Assembly (NCBI GenBank): GCA_016647705.1
Contig: CM028325.1
Location: 26,398,474-26,462,473 of the forward strand
Direction of reading: 5' to 3'
From: Eucommia ulmoides
Lineage: Eukaryota > Streptophyta > Magnoliopsida > Garryales > Eucommiaceae
DNA length: 64,000 bases
The notes beneath the pieces were generated by a model. That model was not told the origin of the DNA and made no database searches. It was given only the letters and a program-made list of their open reading frames with translations. Numbering within the stretch: the stretch's first letter is position 1; every line of letters starts with the position of its first letter. The translations under genes and the position numbers were made by a program. Below, piece by piece: positions 31,879 through 43,679 of this stretch.

Positions 31879-33476
31879 GTAAGTAATCTAAGTTGAACTT
31901 ATATCAGGAATGTGTTTGCGGTATTGTTTTCGTTTCATTTGCATTTAGCATAATATGTTGTTGCATTCTATACCCCTAATATGTTGCGAGCTCATTATGA
32001 ATTTCTGGTTAATATGGTCAATTGAATCCCACATTGATATCGGGTCTATTCGCAGTAATTTGACAAAGCCCTGTGCATGAGGGAGCGTATTGAATCTCAC
32101 ATCGCTTGTGTTACCTGATCTTGAGGTATATATAAACCCTAGGGTAAGGCGTCTTTGAGAGTGAGTTTGGTCCATTGGGTTCCCATGAGGTATCCAAACC
32201 AGGCATTTTGTCTGATGTTGGGCGTATTAAACCCCACATCAATGTTGGCTCATGATATCCGTTCGCAGTGGTTTGTCAAAGTCCACCTTACGCGTGAGAG
32301 AGCTTGTCGAATCCCCATTGATGTTGAGCCCCTCAATATCCATTCGCAGTAGTTTGACAAAATCCAACCTGCGTGTGAAGGGGTGTGTAGTTTAGAGCAA
32401 TCCTTCTCTTACAAGGCATTTTTTGAGAGTGAGATAGGCCCATTGAGTTTCTACATGGTACAATAAAAGAGATTGAATCAACCTCTTGTGCTTCCTTAAA
32501 AGTTTATCTAAATAGAGGATTGCAGCCTTGAAATTGGAATTAGAAATGAATGCATCTAAATTTTTAGTTTTTAACATGCATTCATTTCTTACCACAATTT
32601 CAAATGTTTAAAGTTCATGCTTCGAAATAAGGTGCAAGTTTTGCTGTTTTGTGCGTTATTAACCCTCATGCATTGAGAATGAAACATTTAGAATTCTTCA
32701 GAATTGGAATAAAAAACATGTAAAAAAGCTGCATACCTGCAACTCTAGATCCTTCAACATGTAACTGTACATAGTTTTCCAACCCTAGAAAAATTATGAT
32801 GCAGAACAAAGTAAGAAAAATGATAGGGGCTCCATTATGAAACTTAGCTTAAATATCATTAATTCTCCCCTTTCTTCAATATTCATCAATTTTAGGAACC
32901 CAATGGGCTTAAACCACTCTCAAATGACGCCTTGTAAGAGGAGGATTGTCCTAGGCTTTATATATAGCTCAGGATCAAGAAACACAAGCGATGTGAAATT
33001 CAACACATCCCGTCACATGCAAGGTGAACTTTGACAAACCATTGCAACGGATATTGGGGGGGGCTCAACATTGATGTAGGATTCAACACATTCAATATCA
33101 AGGAAAAAAAAAAAAAAGCATGACTCTAATATCATGTAGGACCCAATAGACCTAACTCACTCTCAAAAGACGTCTTGTAAGAGGAGGATTGTCCTAGGCT
33201 TTATATATAGCTAAGGATCAGGTAACACAAGTAATGTGGGATTCAACATCAACTGATCCTAGATATGGTCAAGACTAGGTAATCAATATGTTGATGTGGT
33301 AGGGAATGTGGACTGAAAATATATGGTATATGCTTGATTCATCTACAACATGCTTGTGGAAACATAAAATTATTATGATCAATGATAAGAGGTAAAAAAA
33401 AAAAATTATAATATTTGACAAGGCCTCTTTATTTGAGTTCTAACATTGGTGTCCTTGCTGATTTTATGTACTTTAG
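31879..33476 (+). other. Inferred 3'UTR intron of F-box gene 2
   Basis: The donor GTAAGTAATC follows the stop by two bases. The acceptor ATGTACTTTAG ends at 33476, followed by sequence homologous to 16565 of gene 1. The intron contains repeated LTR-like modules (see next entry). Splicing is inferred from the paralog comparison only. Confidence 0.45.
32020..33270. mobile_element. Cluster of TRIM-like short LTR copies in both orientations
   Basis: A module with (A/T)TC(C/T)CACAT(C/T)(G/A)CTTGTG, a TATATATA(A/G) box about 23 bp later, then GGCGTCTTTGAGAGTGAGTT(A/T)GG and CCATTGGGTTCC occurs at about 32090-32195 (+), inverted at about 33010-32890 and again at about 33250-33130. A partial + copy lies at about 32395-32465. 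Two copies end in TACA followed by TG(A/G)TA-type primer-binding-site-like sequence (33137 leftward, 32455 rightward). This fits very short LTR retrotransposon (TRIM) fragments, recombined. Confidence 0.5.
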
Positions 33477-34389
33477 GAGAATATGACTACTGCGAGTGCA
33501 ACGAGGCATTGCCTTTTATGCTGGTGACATAGGAGAGAATGGTAGGCAGCTATCCGTCTTTTTTCCTTTGTTGTTTTTCAGAACTTGAAGACATTCAGTT
33601 GATCCTTCTGCTTCTTTTTGTGGTACTGCCTATGTTTTGCTTTTTTACATTTAAGTAGGATCGACAAATGACTTCTGTTTCTAATTTCTATCTAAACCCA
33701 TGTTTTCTTTTGTGAATATTTAGGGGGTGTTTGGCTATTGTTTCTCTTCTTTTTGTTTTATTTAAGTAAAGAACTTGAATAAAAATCAGAAAAACAGGGA
33801 AAATAAACTATTTTTGTTTGCATTTTTCTTGGAAAATAAACAAAAACACCAATTGAACAAAAACTTAGGCCTAACTTGCTTATTTATTTATTTGATAATT
33901 TTAATTAATATTACTTAGACCTAAAATTTTATGTCAATTGTACTTTGCAGTGGGGGACTTGGGGACTCGGGAGTATAAAACTAAATTAGGGTTAGGTTTG
34001 GGGTTGGGTTGGGTTGGGTTGGGTTTGCTCATATTTGGTTTGGGTTTATGATAATTGTAAATTAATGTTTAGGGTTAATTATTAATTAGGATTTAAGGTT
34101 AATTGTCAATTTAAAATTTTAATTTTGGCAATTAGTTTGAAATTAACAATTAACATTTGATGTTTAAATTAAAATCTAAAATTTAATATTAGTGTTTTAG
34201 TTGGAAACAAAAAATTATACCTTTTGACGGTTCAATTAATATTTAAAAAAAAAAATTACGCTTTAGTTTGAAACTAAAAAATAATGTTTAGCTGTTAAAT
34301 TAAAATTCTAAAATTCAATTAGGCTAATTTTTTAATAAAAAAAATGGCACACCAAAAATAGCGCCTCCTTGGAGTTGTTTTTTTCTTTT

Positions 34390-34422
<33 letters not shown>

Positions 34423-36917
34423 TTGGTGTGAGCTTCATAAAGGATTTTGGTGTGCCATTTGGGCAAATGGCACATCAAAATATAGAGGAGATGCTTTTAA
34501 TGGTTTCAGTCTTTTATTTTTTTATTTTGTTGTAGTTGAGACTATTTTACCTTCACAACTTTAACTCCCTTTTCATTTTTATTTTACTCTCACCGTTCAA
34601 GATTCCACCCTCAACAAATCTTAATTTTAATAAAAAATCAAGATTTTTTATTTTCATATCTCACCTTTTTATTTGAATATTTTTCTCATTGTCTTGATTT
34701 TAGTAAAAAATTAAATTTAAGTATAGGAATGTAAATTAAATAATTTTTAATCTTTAAATTTTGTACTAATTAAACAGACAACACTTGAAAATCAGCATTT
34801 AAAATTTAAGTAACCATGAGCGTATGGTAAAATTTGATTATTTTGTTGCGATATTGGTTTGAGGATATTTACTTGGTGTTTGCCTTGAGCATTCTTCTTC
34901 CAGGTCCATTTTGTATTAGTCAATCTGATCAATTTGATGAGAAATGTAACATTTTAGGGGCAATTTGTGAAATTTGAAACGTTAGAGAGAAAAGTGAGAT
35001 AGCACCTGAACTCTATGGTTACAAAGTGCGCACCAAAAAAAAAAAAAAACTCTTTTTTATATGGATCCTAAGATTCAATATTAAATTCATAAAATTCTCA
35101 TTATTTATTTTGATTTAATAAAAAACTGCACAATAATATTTTAAATCATGTTACAAAATATCTATACAAAGTTTCCAAATATTTGTTACAAAACAATATT
35201 TGCAAAACTAGACCACAGTAAAATAATTATTACTGTGCAATAACTTTTATATCACCTATTGATGATACAGTAACTTTTATATCACAACACTCATATTATA
35301 AATAAAAATTGAACAGTAAATATTTAGTCATATCCATAAAAAAAAAATTGTTGCACAACAAATATTTATAATTCAGATGTCGCTGTCATAAAATATTGTC
35401 GAAACACTCCACGCGGGCACCCTTGAAACTGGAAAAGCTTGTTGTCAATTTTCTTTCCTACCAGAAGAACCATTCCGCCAATAAACATTTGTCGCTGCAA
35501 CACTTAATCCTCACCGAATCAAAGTACCCACTTGATAATGAAGTATTTTGCAACTTAGGGTAATATGAAAATTAAAATAAAATAAAATAATTGAATCAAC
35601 CAAAATCCTTCATTTCTGACATTTGATTCGTACTAAATTATTACATTTTTTAAGCTGTGTTATTGTTTCTATGCCAGCCTTGCAGGATATGTTTTTCTTC
35701 ATCACCCGAGCGCGTGTGTGCGTTTTGTTAAAATTTTAGTAAAAAGAAAATAAATAATTGGGTTTAAGATGGTATAGACTTTGTCCTTGGGGTCCATTTT
35801 AATGTGTTAGTTAATATTGGGTGAGCATAAAAAATCTTTATACATATTAAGTTTATTAAGTAATGAATATATTAAATATTTATTTTTTAATACTTTTGAC
35901 TTCCAAAAAAAAATCTATAAAATTTTCTCAATCTACAATTTTCAGTCTCTCTACTTTTCCTCAATTTAGTAATTTTGTATCTATAATGATTTGTGTATAA
36001 TTTTTTTTTTATTTGGCAAGATGTTATAGCATTGATGTTGAATGATAGCTGTGGTAGATGGAAGTTTAATGATTTTAAGTTAAAAGTGTTGAAAAAAGAA
36101 TTAAGTCACGCATTACTTAAAATTTTGCACAATTTTTAAGTGGTAGCTTATTAATTGCTTCATTATGTTATAAAGCACACTTCATTTTATAAGTATTTAA
36201 TACATTTAGTGTTGAATCGTGTTATCAAACGGGGCATAAATATTTTCTATATATTTCCATAGTATTGTTACCCTAAAACTCTATGTCAGGGGATGAAGAG
36301 TGATTGTTGAGATGGTATTGACTTCGTAGCCTCACAATAGACTCTTTTTTTTTTTGTATGTTTGTATCTGATTAGCATTGGACTAAATCCAACTTTTGAT
36401 AACATGATGTGTCAAGGAAGTATGCTAAATTTAATTTGGCATAATTCAAATATAAAAAAAAAAATAAACAAAAAATGGAGATCAATTAACTGATCCGTGA
36501 GAAAAAATGTATTGGCGGGTACGAGTATTTATAGGAGATGTCAAGATTAATTCATTAAAAATCTTTTTTTCGCTATTTTTTTAACTCTTTTACTTTATAA
36601 ACATTCTCAATTTTAGAGATAACAAATGTTTATAAATTTAAACATAGATTTTCATTTTATTTTATTCTCTCATTTCTCCACATCTCATTTTGTTTTCCAA
36701 CAAATTTTTCAAAAAAAGAAACACATGCCCTCAGCAATTATATTATTTTCTCTTCTATTTATTTATCTAAAGTCAAAAAAAAAAAAAAAAAAAAATTGGT
36801 TTGTGTGAATGCCTAATCCCAAAATCGAATATCCAATTCATCAAATTAAGTAGAAAATCACCATCCACGGACACCACTAGCAAATGATCCAATAAAGTGG
36901 ATTGTCGATATCAAAGA
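33477..36917. other. Possible 3'UTR exon, then AT-rich intergenic DNA
   Basis: 33477 to about 33600 is probably the last exon of F-box gene 2. The rest has simple repeats (GGGTTGG units near 33990-34030; long T tracts at 34385-34425) and an inverted-repeat cluster at 34342. No further gene is supported. A patch at 35390-35560 is less AT-rich, but every frame is broken. Confidence 0.4.
34342..34480. repeat. Snap-back inverted repeats (TGGCACACCAAAA)
   Basis: AAATGGCACACCAAAA (34342-34357) is perfectly inverted at 34445-34460. The second arm then immediately inverts again: TGTGCCATTTG-GG-CAAATGGCACA. This gives a perfect 11-bp stem with a 2-base loop, and the third arm repeats ATGGCACATCAAAA. 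Confidence 0.85.
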
Positions 36918-37135
36918 GATGATAGTTCGATTGAAAAAAATATGAACTTTATTTTCTTATCAATCAGAATTCGACTCTCTTATAATAAACACTCCAGAAA
37001 TTAAATTTTAAATTTAATCTTGAATATATTATGTCGACTTGGAGTACTATGCCATTAAGATGATTAGTCGACGTGCGCGCATATGTTGATAGATACATAT
37101 TTTATAAAAATAAATAAATAAATAAAAATTGGATT
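36918..37135 (+). mobile_element. SINE copy (family of 11052-11279)
   Basis: The head GATAGTTCGATTG is followed by ...TCAGAATTCGACTCTC, then TTAAATTTAATCTTGAAT, ATGATTAGTCGA and an AT-rich tail of AAAT repeats, in the same order as the other copies. Confidence 0.65.
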
Positions 37136-37452
37136 GTCGGTGACTCGGTGGGCTTTACTTTTTGCCCTTTTATATTGCCGTTAGCAACCACCGCCCCCAT
37201 TATAAAATGAACCACTTTCTTGCACGCGTTTATCAATGCTAAATAATTTGACTGATCAACTAATTGGATTTCATCTTATAAAAAGACTCATTGAACAAAC
37301 CCCACTAATGAATTATATTTATCAATTTCGAATTCCATTCTTTTAACGCCACATATACATGGATCATAATGACTTAAAACTAACACACACCCTACAGTGG
37401 TTACTTTAAGTGGAGATTTTCTTTGTTAAGTTGCGGTCTCGAATACCATATT

Positions 37453-37532
37453 CTCTACCAAGTGAACGGTCCTTGATCGTTATATCAAGAGTCTCTGCCA
37501 AGTGAATGGTCCTCAATCGTTATATCAGGAGT
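37453..37532 (+). repeat. 40-bp tandem duplication
   Basis: CTCT(A/G)CCAAGTGAA(C/T)GGTCC is repeated at 37453 and 37493, followed by a shared CGTTATATCA(A/G)GAGTC. Confidence 0.85.
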
Positions 37533-37535
37533 CAA

Positions 37536-38844
37536 TTTTTTTTATTTTTTGACCAAATATATCATTTGATCACATTGTTTGATCTAGAGTTAGAATGGAA
37601 GTTACTTGAATTCAATCCATAATTTATTCTATTTTAATTTTAAAATTAGAGGTTATAATTCATAGTTTATTCTATTTTAATTTTAAATTGAATATAAATT
37701 CATTCACTATGGTTTACCTTATATTTTGAAACAGTTGTTATTTCCAAATTATTCCAAAGAGAAAATTCACATCTCTCAATAGACATAATTAAAATGATGT
37801 TACTAAAATTATATTAATAAAATCACATTATTAAAATAATTATAAAAGTAATATAATTAAAAAAAAAAAGTATAAAAGAGTATAATTAAAATGATATTAC
37901 TAAAATAGGTATAAAAATAATAAAATTAAAATGATATTACAAATTATATTATTAACTATATATATATAAATAGTACAATCAAAAGAGAAATTTTATGTAT
38001 AAAAATAGTATAATTAAAAGAAAAATTTGTTGAGAGCTCACAAATTTTAAAAAATAACTTTATAAGGAATAGTCAATATAATTTCATTCCAAAATTAACC
38101 CTTCTTTATAAGTGTACAAAAAAAAAATTCACTTAAATTTTTGTTATTAAAAAATATTAGTTGGAGTTGGTGCACATTTTTTTTTTAAATAAAACTTGCG
38201 AACAATATTTTATTTAAGTGAGTCTTAAAATGTTGTTTGGCTTTAAAATAGGACTTATGAACGAAAAATCCTAATTAAAATAGTATAAAAATATCATAAT
38301 TAAAATAGTATAAAATTGCATAATTAAAATAATATTACAAAAAATTATATAATTAAAATTATACAATATGTATATAGTAAGTATAAAAATAGTATAATTA
38401 AAATTTATTACTAAAATAGGTATAAAAATTATGTTATTAAAATTTCTAAAATAAAAATTATATTATTAGGTATATTTTCACATAATTTATTATTAAAATT
38501 TAATAACTTTTTAAAATTTTACCTATAAATATTTACCCATTCAAAAAAAATTATAAAATTACATAATCAAATTCTTTATCTAAAATAATCATCCAAATGC
38601 AACCTTCCTTCCCTCACTTTATTCAATCAAAATAAACTATTAAAATGTTAAGCATTATCTTTCTTTATTTTAGTTTTTGTTAATTTAATTTTAAAATTAA
38701 TGATTAGATTTATTTATCTAAAATTTGTGTTTCTTGTTCAAATAATTATATATATATATATATTTTTATCTAATCTTATACTTTTCATAATCTAGTGCAT
38801 TTTTCAATATTTATAATCTGTTTATTATAATGTCATTTCCACTG
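37536..38844. other. Very AT-rich spacer
   Basis: Repeated ATAATTAAAATGATATTACTAAAATA-like runs between 37790 and 38470. No gene or element with ends was seen. Confidence 0.5.
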
Positions 38845-39070
38845 AAAAGGTGTTAGTCCGATTGACAAAAGGAGATGATCTCTTTCTCTTATCAACGAGT
38901 GTATGACTCTTTTAGAAAGTATTTCAGGAATTAAATCTTAAATTTAATCTTGAATGCACCAAGTTAAAGTGAGAGAATACATCTTTAAGATCACCCAGAG
39001 AAATAATTAGTCGAACTATGCATAAATTGACTAGGACACACCTTCCTACTATAAAACTAAAAAAATAAAA
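38845..39070 (+). mobile_element. SINE copy (family of 11052-11279)
   Basis: Head AAGGTGTTAGTCCGATTGAC, B-box-like AACGAGTGTATGACTC, then TTAAATCTTAAATTTAATCT, ATCTTTAAGATCACC and AATAATTAGTCGA, ending near GGACACACC and an A-rich tail. It is the best preserved + strand copy. Confidence 0.72.
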
Positions 39071-39344
39071 TATGATGTCATGTGGTTAAAATATTGACAT
39101 GGTTTTGTTACTTTTTCAATCATACAAAAAATTTGCCCTTAAATGAAATTCAAAAAATGTAATAGTTAATTTTGATAATTTTAGATTAAGTAATAAATAT
39201 TTTTCTAATTTCCCTTTAAATAAAAAAATATATATATTAATTAATTTAGAGAATATGATAGCTCCACTCAATTTTTAATGATTTTTTTTAGATATATCCA
39301 CGAGTGTCCCTACATCTATATAAGAGGTGAGATTAATCTCATTC

Positions 39345-39502
39345 GAAATTCTGTAACAGTTCCTCCTAATAAGTGTTTTTCTATGGGCTCAAATTCCTAA
39401 CCTTGCAAATATCCTTCAACTACTTTGATTCAAGTGTGTCTTCTATGCTGTGATTTTTAATGATTTTTAGGTAACGGAAACTTAACGTGGTTGACAATAA
39501 AT

Positions 39503-39548
<46 letters not shown>

Positions 39549-39990
39549 TATAAACTTTTGACCGTTGTAGAAGATAAGATTATCTCTCAAAAGGGGCCAT
39601 ATTCTTAGACCTTTAATCACGCTCATCAATAATGCTAATTCATTTTTAAATTTCACCATAACTCCTCTTTTTACCATTCACAACAAAATTCCACCTAATG
39701 TCATTCGGAATTTTATAACTTTTTCTGTAAGCGTAAATTCTTGACTTTACAAATATTCTTCAACTGTTTTGAATCAAACGTATTTTGCCGTTTAAAACAT
39801 TCATTATGTGATATTTTTAATGATTTTTATGTAACAAATACTTATCGTGGTTAACAATAAATTAAACAGATACATATGAAACTTTTGACCGTTGTAGAAG
39901 ATAAGATTATCTCCCAAAAGGGTCCATATTCTTAGACCTTTAATCACGCTCATCAATAAAGCTAGTTCATTTTCAAATTCCACCATATTT
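39345..39990 (+). repeat. Imperfect tandem duplication, about 350-bp period
   Basis: Blocks such as AACTTTTGACCGTTGTAGAAG with ATAAGATTATCTC and CCATATTCTTAGACCTTTAATC occur at 39553-39640 and again at 39890-39957, with collinear flanks starting near 39345 and 39705. The first copy carries an expanded (TA)n run at 39507-39546. Confidence 0.85.
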
Positions 39991-40142
39991 TCAACACCAC
40001 TCTTTTTTTAGTATTTACATATTTTTTTATACACAAATTACACCTACATACCCCCAAAAACCAAAAAATAAAAAAAACATAAAGAAAAAGGAAGAGACTT
40101 TTATGCCCTCCTACGACTACTACGCTTGGGAACGGCCGGCTA

Positions 40143-40914
40143 CTATGAGATGCACCTCATGGAGTACATCGGCACCGGCGCATCGTACACCCTTGGATGA
40201 TCGCTCTCCATCCCGTAGTCCATCATCGGACGGTGCTCAAGATCTTCATCGTGATCGTACACGAAATCAGGCATCTCCATCTCGTTTCTCCTGACGTGGT
40301 CCCACAGGTAATCCACCCTCCCGACGTACCTCACCTTCTCATACAATCTGCGTGTACACCGGAACGAAATCATGTCAATTCATGAATCACAGTAGAGAGA
40401 GAAAGGAGGAGGGAGGGAGACTCTTACCCTCCGGCGAACATGAACCGACCGAAGGTGGCGAGGAAGAGCCTGGACTGGAGGCCAGGGTGGAGGAAGTAGA
40501 CGGCCTCGAGATTTTCTCTGATTTTAACCGGGATCGCATCGAAGATGGATCGTAAACCCGAGATTCCGGGGAAATTCTCGCTCTTCTGAACGTCGGTGTG
40601 GACGTACACCACCGCAAACGGCCGTTTCTGAAGCTCAGGGAAAACCTTCTCCTCCAGATACTTCTTCAAAACATCAAAACTCACAATCCGAGCTATTCAA
40701 CAATCAAAGAAAAACACAAAAATCAATTTTATTCCAATCCTAACACATACATATAAGCAGAGACTCAGAGAGAGATAAAAACAGAGAAGTGGTGGATACC
40801 GGGGAAGAATTTTCCGATGATGCGGAGGATCTTGCGTCCGCGCTTATCTCTTCCTTGGATCCTGAAGATTTGGAGCTTCTCGATCAACTGTTCTTGCTCC
40901 GAATCGGTAAGCAT
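40143..40914 (-). CDS. SEC14-like / CRAL-TRIO family protein, three exons
   Basis: The exons on the - strand are 40914-40800, 40692-40428 and 40347-40143, joined at GT...AG introns (CCG|GTATCC...GAATAG|CTCGG and GGAGG|GTAAGAG...ACGCAG|ATTG). The product has 194 residues. It begins MLTDSEQEQLIEKLQIF with QGRDKRGRKILRIIGKFFP, followed by a core with PFAVVYVHTDVQ, SIFDAIP and AVYFLHPGLQSRLFL, and a tail with VDYLWDHVRRNE and PDFVYDHDEDLE, ending MRCIS. This pattern matches the small plant SEC14/GDAP2-like proteins of about 200 residues (the Arabidopsis At4g35750 type). These are annotated as SEC14 phosphoglyceride-transfer family proteins, and their exact ligand is not established. All splice phases agree and no disruption is present. 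The downstream side carries a 350-bp tandem repeat. Confidence 0.93.
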
Positions 40915-41006
40915 GATTTCGGAATTGTTCTTGGTCAAAACGGAACGTACTGATTCTAAAGTGAAAAGAGAAATTCGAATAAAGAATTCAAAGGATGATC
41001 GGATAA

Positions 41007-41015
41007 ATTTATAAA
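41007..41015 (-). promoter_or_regulatory. TATA-like box of the SEC14-like gene
   Basis: TTTATAAAT on the - strand lies about 93 bp upstream of the start codon and is preceded by a pyrimidine-rich patch. The spacing would give a leader of about 60 bases. Prediction only. Confidence 0.35.
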
Positions 41016-41037
41016 GAGGAAAAAGAAGAGGACGGTG

Positions 41038-41061
41038 GGGATTGGGATTGGGATTGGGATA
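41038..41061. repeat. GGGATT hexanucleotide microsatellite
   Basis: About four units of GGGATT in the upstream region of the SEC14-like gene. An AGAGAG run lies at 41111-41121. Confidence 0.9.
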
Positions 41062-41481
41062 ATAACTGAGAAAAAGACGATAAAATTAATAATTTGATTT
41101 GATTATTCAAGAGAGAGAGAGATGGCTGTGAATGTTTGGGGAAACGGCGAGGGAGGATTGGGGATGGGGCATGAGCATCCGAAGGAATATTCGAAAGGAT
41201 CTTCTTCGGCTTTTGGATCCGTTAAGAGTTCCTGTTTGGCAAGGTCCGTGATGAGTGGGTCCCCCCATGTTCCGGGTTATTTATGGGGTCCGTTTACAAT
41301 CCGGATCCTCCCCCCTTTTTTTACATTTTTTTTAGTTGAAAATGAATTCCGAAAATAGAGAGTTGAATTTGATTTTTATTTTTATTACGTATTCTAAATT
41401 TGGGAAACATGCCAACGGGCAAGGATAAAAATATTTTTACTTTATATATAGGTTCTTATTATATTGGCTAAATCTATTTGA

Positions 41482-41703
41482 GAAATATTGGTCCGGTTAA
41501 AAAGGAAGAATGTCTTATTTCTTTGTCAACCAAAATTCGATTTTTTTAGAGAATACTCTGAAAATTAAATAGTAAATTTAATCTTGAATAAAACCAAACC
41601 GATGTGAGAGAATATGTCTTTAAAATAACCCAGGAAGTGATTAGTTGAGGTACAAAAAAGTTAGTTCAGACGACACTTTACTGTTAATACCTAAAAAAAA
41701 AAA
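41482..41703 (+). mobile_element. SINE copy (family of 11052-11279)
   Basis: The head ATTGGTCCGGTTAAAAAGG is followed by ...AACCAAAATTCGAT, TTTAATCTTGAAT, GTCTTTAAAATAACC and GTGATTAGTTGA, and a clean poly-A tail at 41693-41703. Confidence 0.7.
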
Positions 41704-42178
41704 GAGGCAAATCTATATGAGTTTTAAATACTAAATAGAATTAGTTTTATTTTATTTGCACGAAAAATTCAATTTACAAAATATATTGACATCCACAAAT
41801 AATATTTTAAATTGAACAAATTGTAAATCACACCAAATTATTATGAACCATATTGAAATATATAAATTAATTGAATCCATTCAAGAATATACAAATTGAA
41901 CAAAAATAACATAGTCATCAACAAAATATTAACAAAAATTTTAATATGTAATATTTAAATAATTATATTCATATTGTTATATTTAATGCATAACTTTGAA
42001 TTTTTTTCGAATACCACAAATTGGAGAAATTAAAATGAGATTAGAAAACTACAATCTTACAAAATGGTTGTAGTAAATCACTTATTCCAATTACATAGTT
42101 GAATTTATGCGATTGGTAAAGGCAACACATTCCATTTTTTATACTAACATAAATAAAAGTAAATAAAAAATACATAAA
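41704..42178. other. AT-rich spacer
   Basis: No gene or element recognised. Confidence 0.5.
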
Positions 42179-42187
42179 TAAAATAAA

Positions 42188-42421
42188 TGGTTAATTACAC
42201 TTTATCCCCTGTGATTTGGCCAATTTACACTTTAACCCCCCGTGGTTTAGAAATTACCACTTATCCCCCTGTGGTCAGATTGTCAAACCACTTACCTCCC
42301 TAATATAGAGGGGTAAGTGCACCAAATATTTGACCACAGGGGGGGATAAGTGGCGATTTTCAAATCACAGGGAGATAAATACAAATTGGTCAAACCATAG
42401 GAAATAAAGTGTAATTAACCC
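42188..42421. mobile_element. MITE of the MULE family, 234 bp, 9-bp target duplication
   Basis: The ends (T)GGTTAATTACACTTTAT and (inverted) GGGTTAATTACACTTTAT equal the ends of the 25828-30488 MULE. TAAAATAAA is duplicated exactly at 42179-42187 and 42422-42430. The whole element is a nearly continuous inverted repeat with no coding capacity. Confidence 0.9.
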
Positions 42422-42934
42422 TAAAATAAAATATGTGATAAAAAATTAATGCAACATTAATAATATTCATTTTTTTCACCTCGACTAGCAGAAAAAGAAA
42501 AAGAAAAATAAGAATCTACTTACAAATTACCATGAACAAATCATAATCAACGAAATTATTAGCTATGCATAAATTGAATAATGGTGTTCTTTTAGCCATC
42601 TCAAACGTTTGTTTCTCACAATCCAAAAAAAAAAAAAAGGAACAAAGAATAAAATTACATACACAATTTCAAGTTTTTTTTTTTCCTTAAAAAAAAAAAA
42701 ATCACATCCAAATGAATTGAAATGGAACTTGCACAACACACTAAATAATTGTTGGGATAGCAAAATCATAACAAAAGACAACTAATTTAATTAACCACAA
42801 TAAGATTACATCTCGCAACTGGTCATTTTTCAATCCTAATAATATGTAATCAATTCCAATTAGTTAGATCAACCAGTAGATTGGCAGCGAGAAATCGTAG
42901 GTGAGGATGAGATCGACTTACAGATTGCGATTTA

Positions 42935-43145
42935 CGATCTGTAATTTTAAAAAAATCAGAACAAGAGAGAAGATCGGTGTACTATGCAAGAGATCGAAAC
43001 TGTGATCTGTAAGAAACCAAAATAAAGAGAGGAGATCGGAGATTTAAACGACAAATCAAAGCTATGATCGGCGAGAAATCATAACAAAGAGACAAGATCG
43101 GAGATTTGTGCAAGAGATCAAAACTGTAATATTGGAGACCTTGTA
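42935..43145 (+). repeat. Three imperfect copies of a 60-65-bp unit
   Basis: Repeated AAGAGA(G)...GATCGG(A/T)G followed by GAGATC(A/G)AA(A/G)CT(G/A)TGATC blocks. Confidence 0.7.
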
Positions 43146-43225
43146 AGAGAGAGATGGACGATTTGGGTGAGGGAGATACTCGTTGTGACTGAAGAGATAG
43201 GAAAACTCTAATTAATTTTAACTTT

Positions 43226-43635
43226 TATAAATTAGGATGATTCAACAGTTCAAAATATAAGTTGGTTTATCTTTTGATCCGACGATCCTCTTTATAATCG
43301 TCATATCTTTTCTTTTCTTTTATATAAATTAGGATGATCCAACAGCCCAAAATATAAGTTAATTTGTATTGTAATCCGATAATCATCTTTATAAGTGTCG
43401 TAACTTATTATTACTATTATTGTTGTTGTTGTTATTATTGTTATTTTTAAATTAGGATGATCTGATGGTCCAAAATATAAGTCGGTTTGTCTTTTGAACC
43501 AATGGTCCTCTTTATGAGTGTCATTACTTATTATTTTTTTAATTTATAAATTAAGATGATCCAACAATTCAAAATATAAGTTGATTTGTCTTTTGATCCG
43601 ATATGGTCCTCTTTATAAGTGTTCTATCTTATTAT
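43226..43635 (+). repeat. Four imperfect copies of a unit of about 98-124 bp
   Basis: TAAATTAGGATGATC and CAAAATATAAGTTGGTTTGTC, then TTTTGATCCGA and GTCCTCTTTATAAGTG, recur from about 43227, 43325, 43448 and 43545. A (TTG/TTA)n microsatellite in the second copy accounts for the length difference. Confidence 0.85.
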
Positions 43636-43679
43636 ATCGATTATTTTTTATGACAAAAATATTTCTTAATTAATTTGTT

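Noticed and set aside
32090..32195. A small nuclear RNA gene
   Set aside because: The USE-like and TATA-like boxes are followed by LTR-like sequence shared between copies, not by a recognisable U-RNA.
35390..35570. Less AT-rich patch resembling an exon
   Set aside because: All frames on both strands are interrupted and I recognise no protein family.
41122..41358. 78-residue + strand frame upstream of the SEC14-like gene
   Set aside because: It overlaps the likely promoter of the - strand gene and has no recognisable domain or conserved start context.
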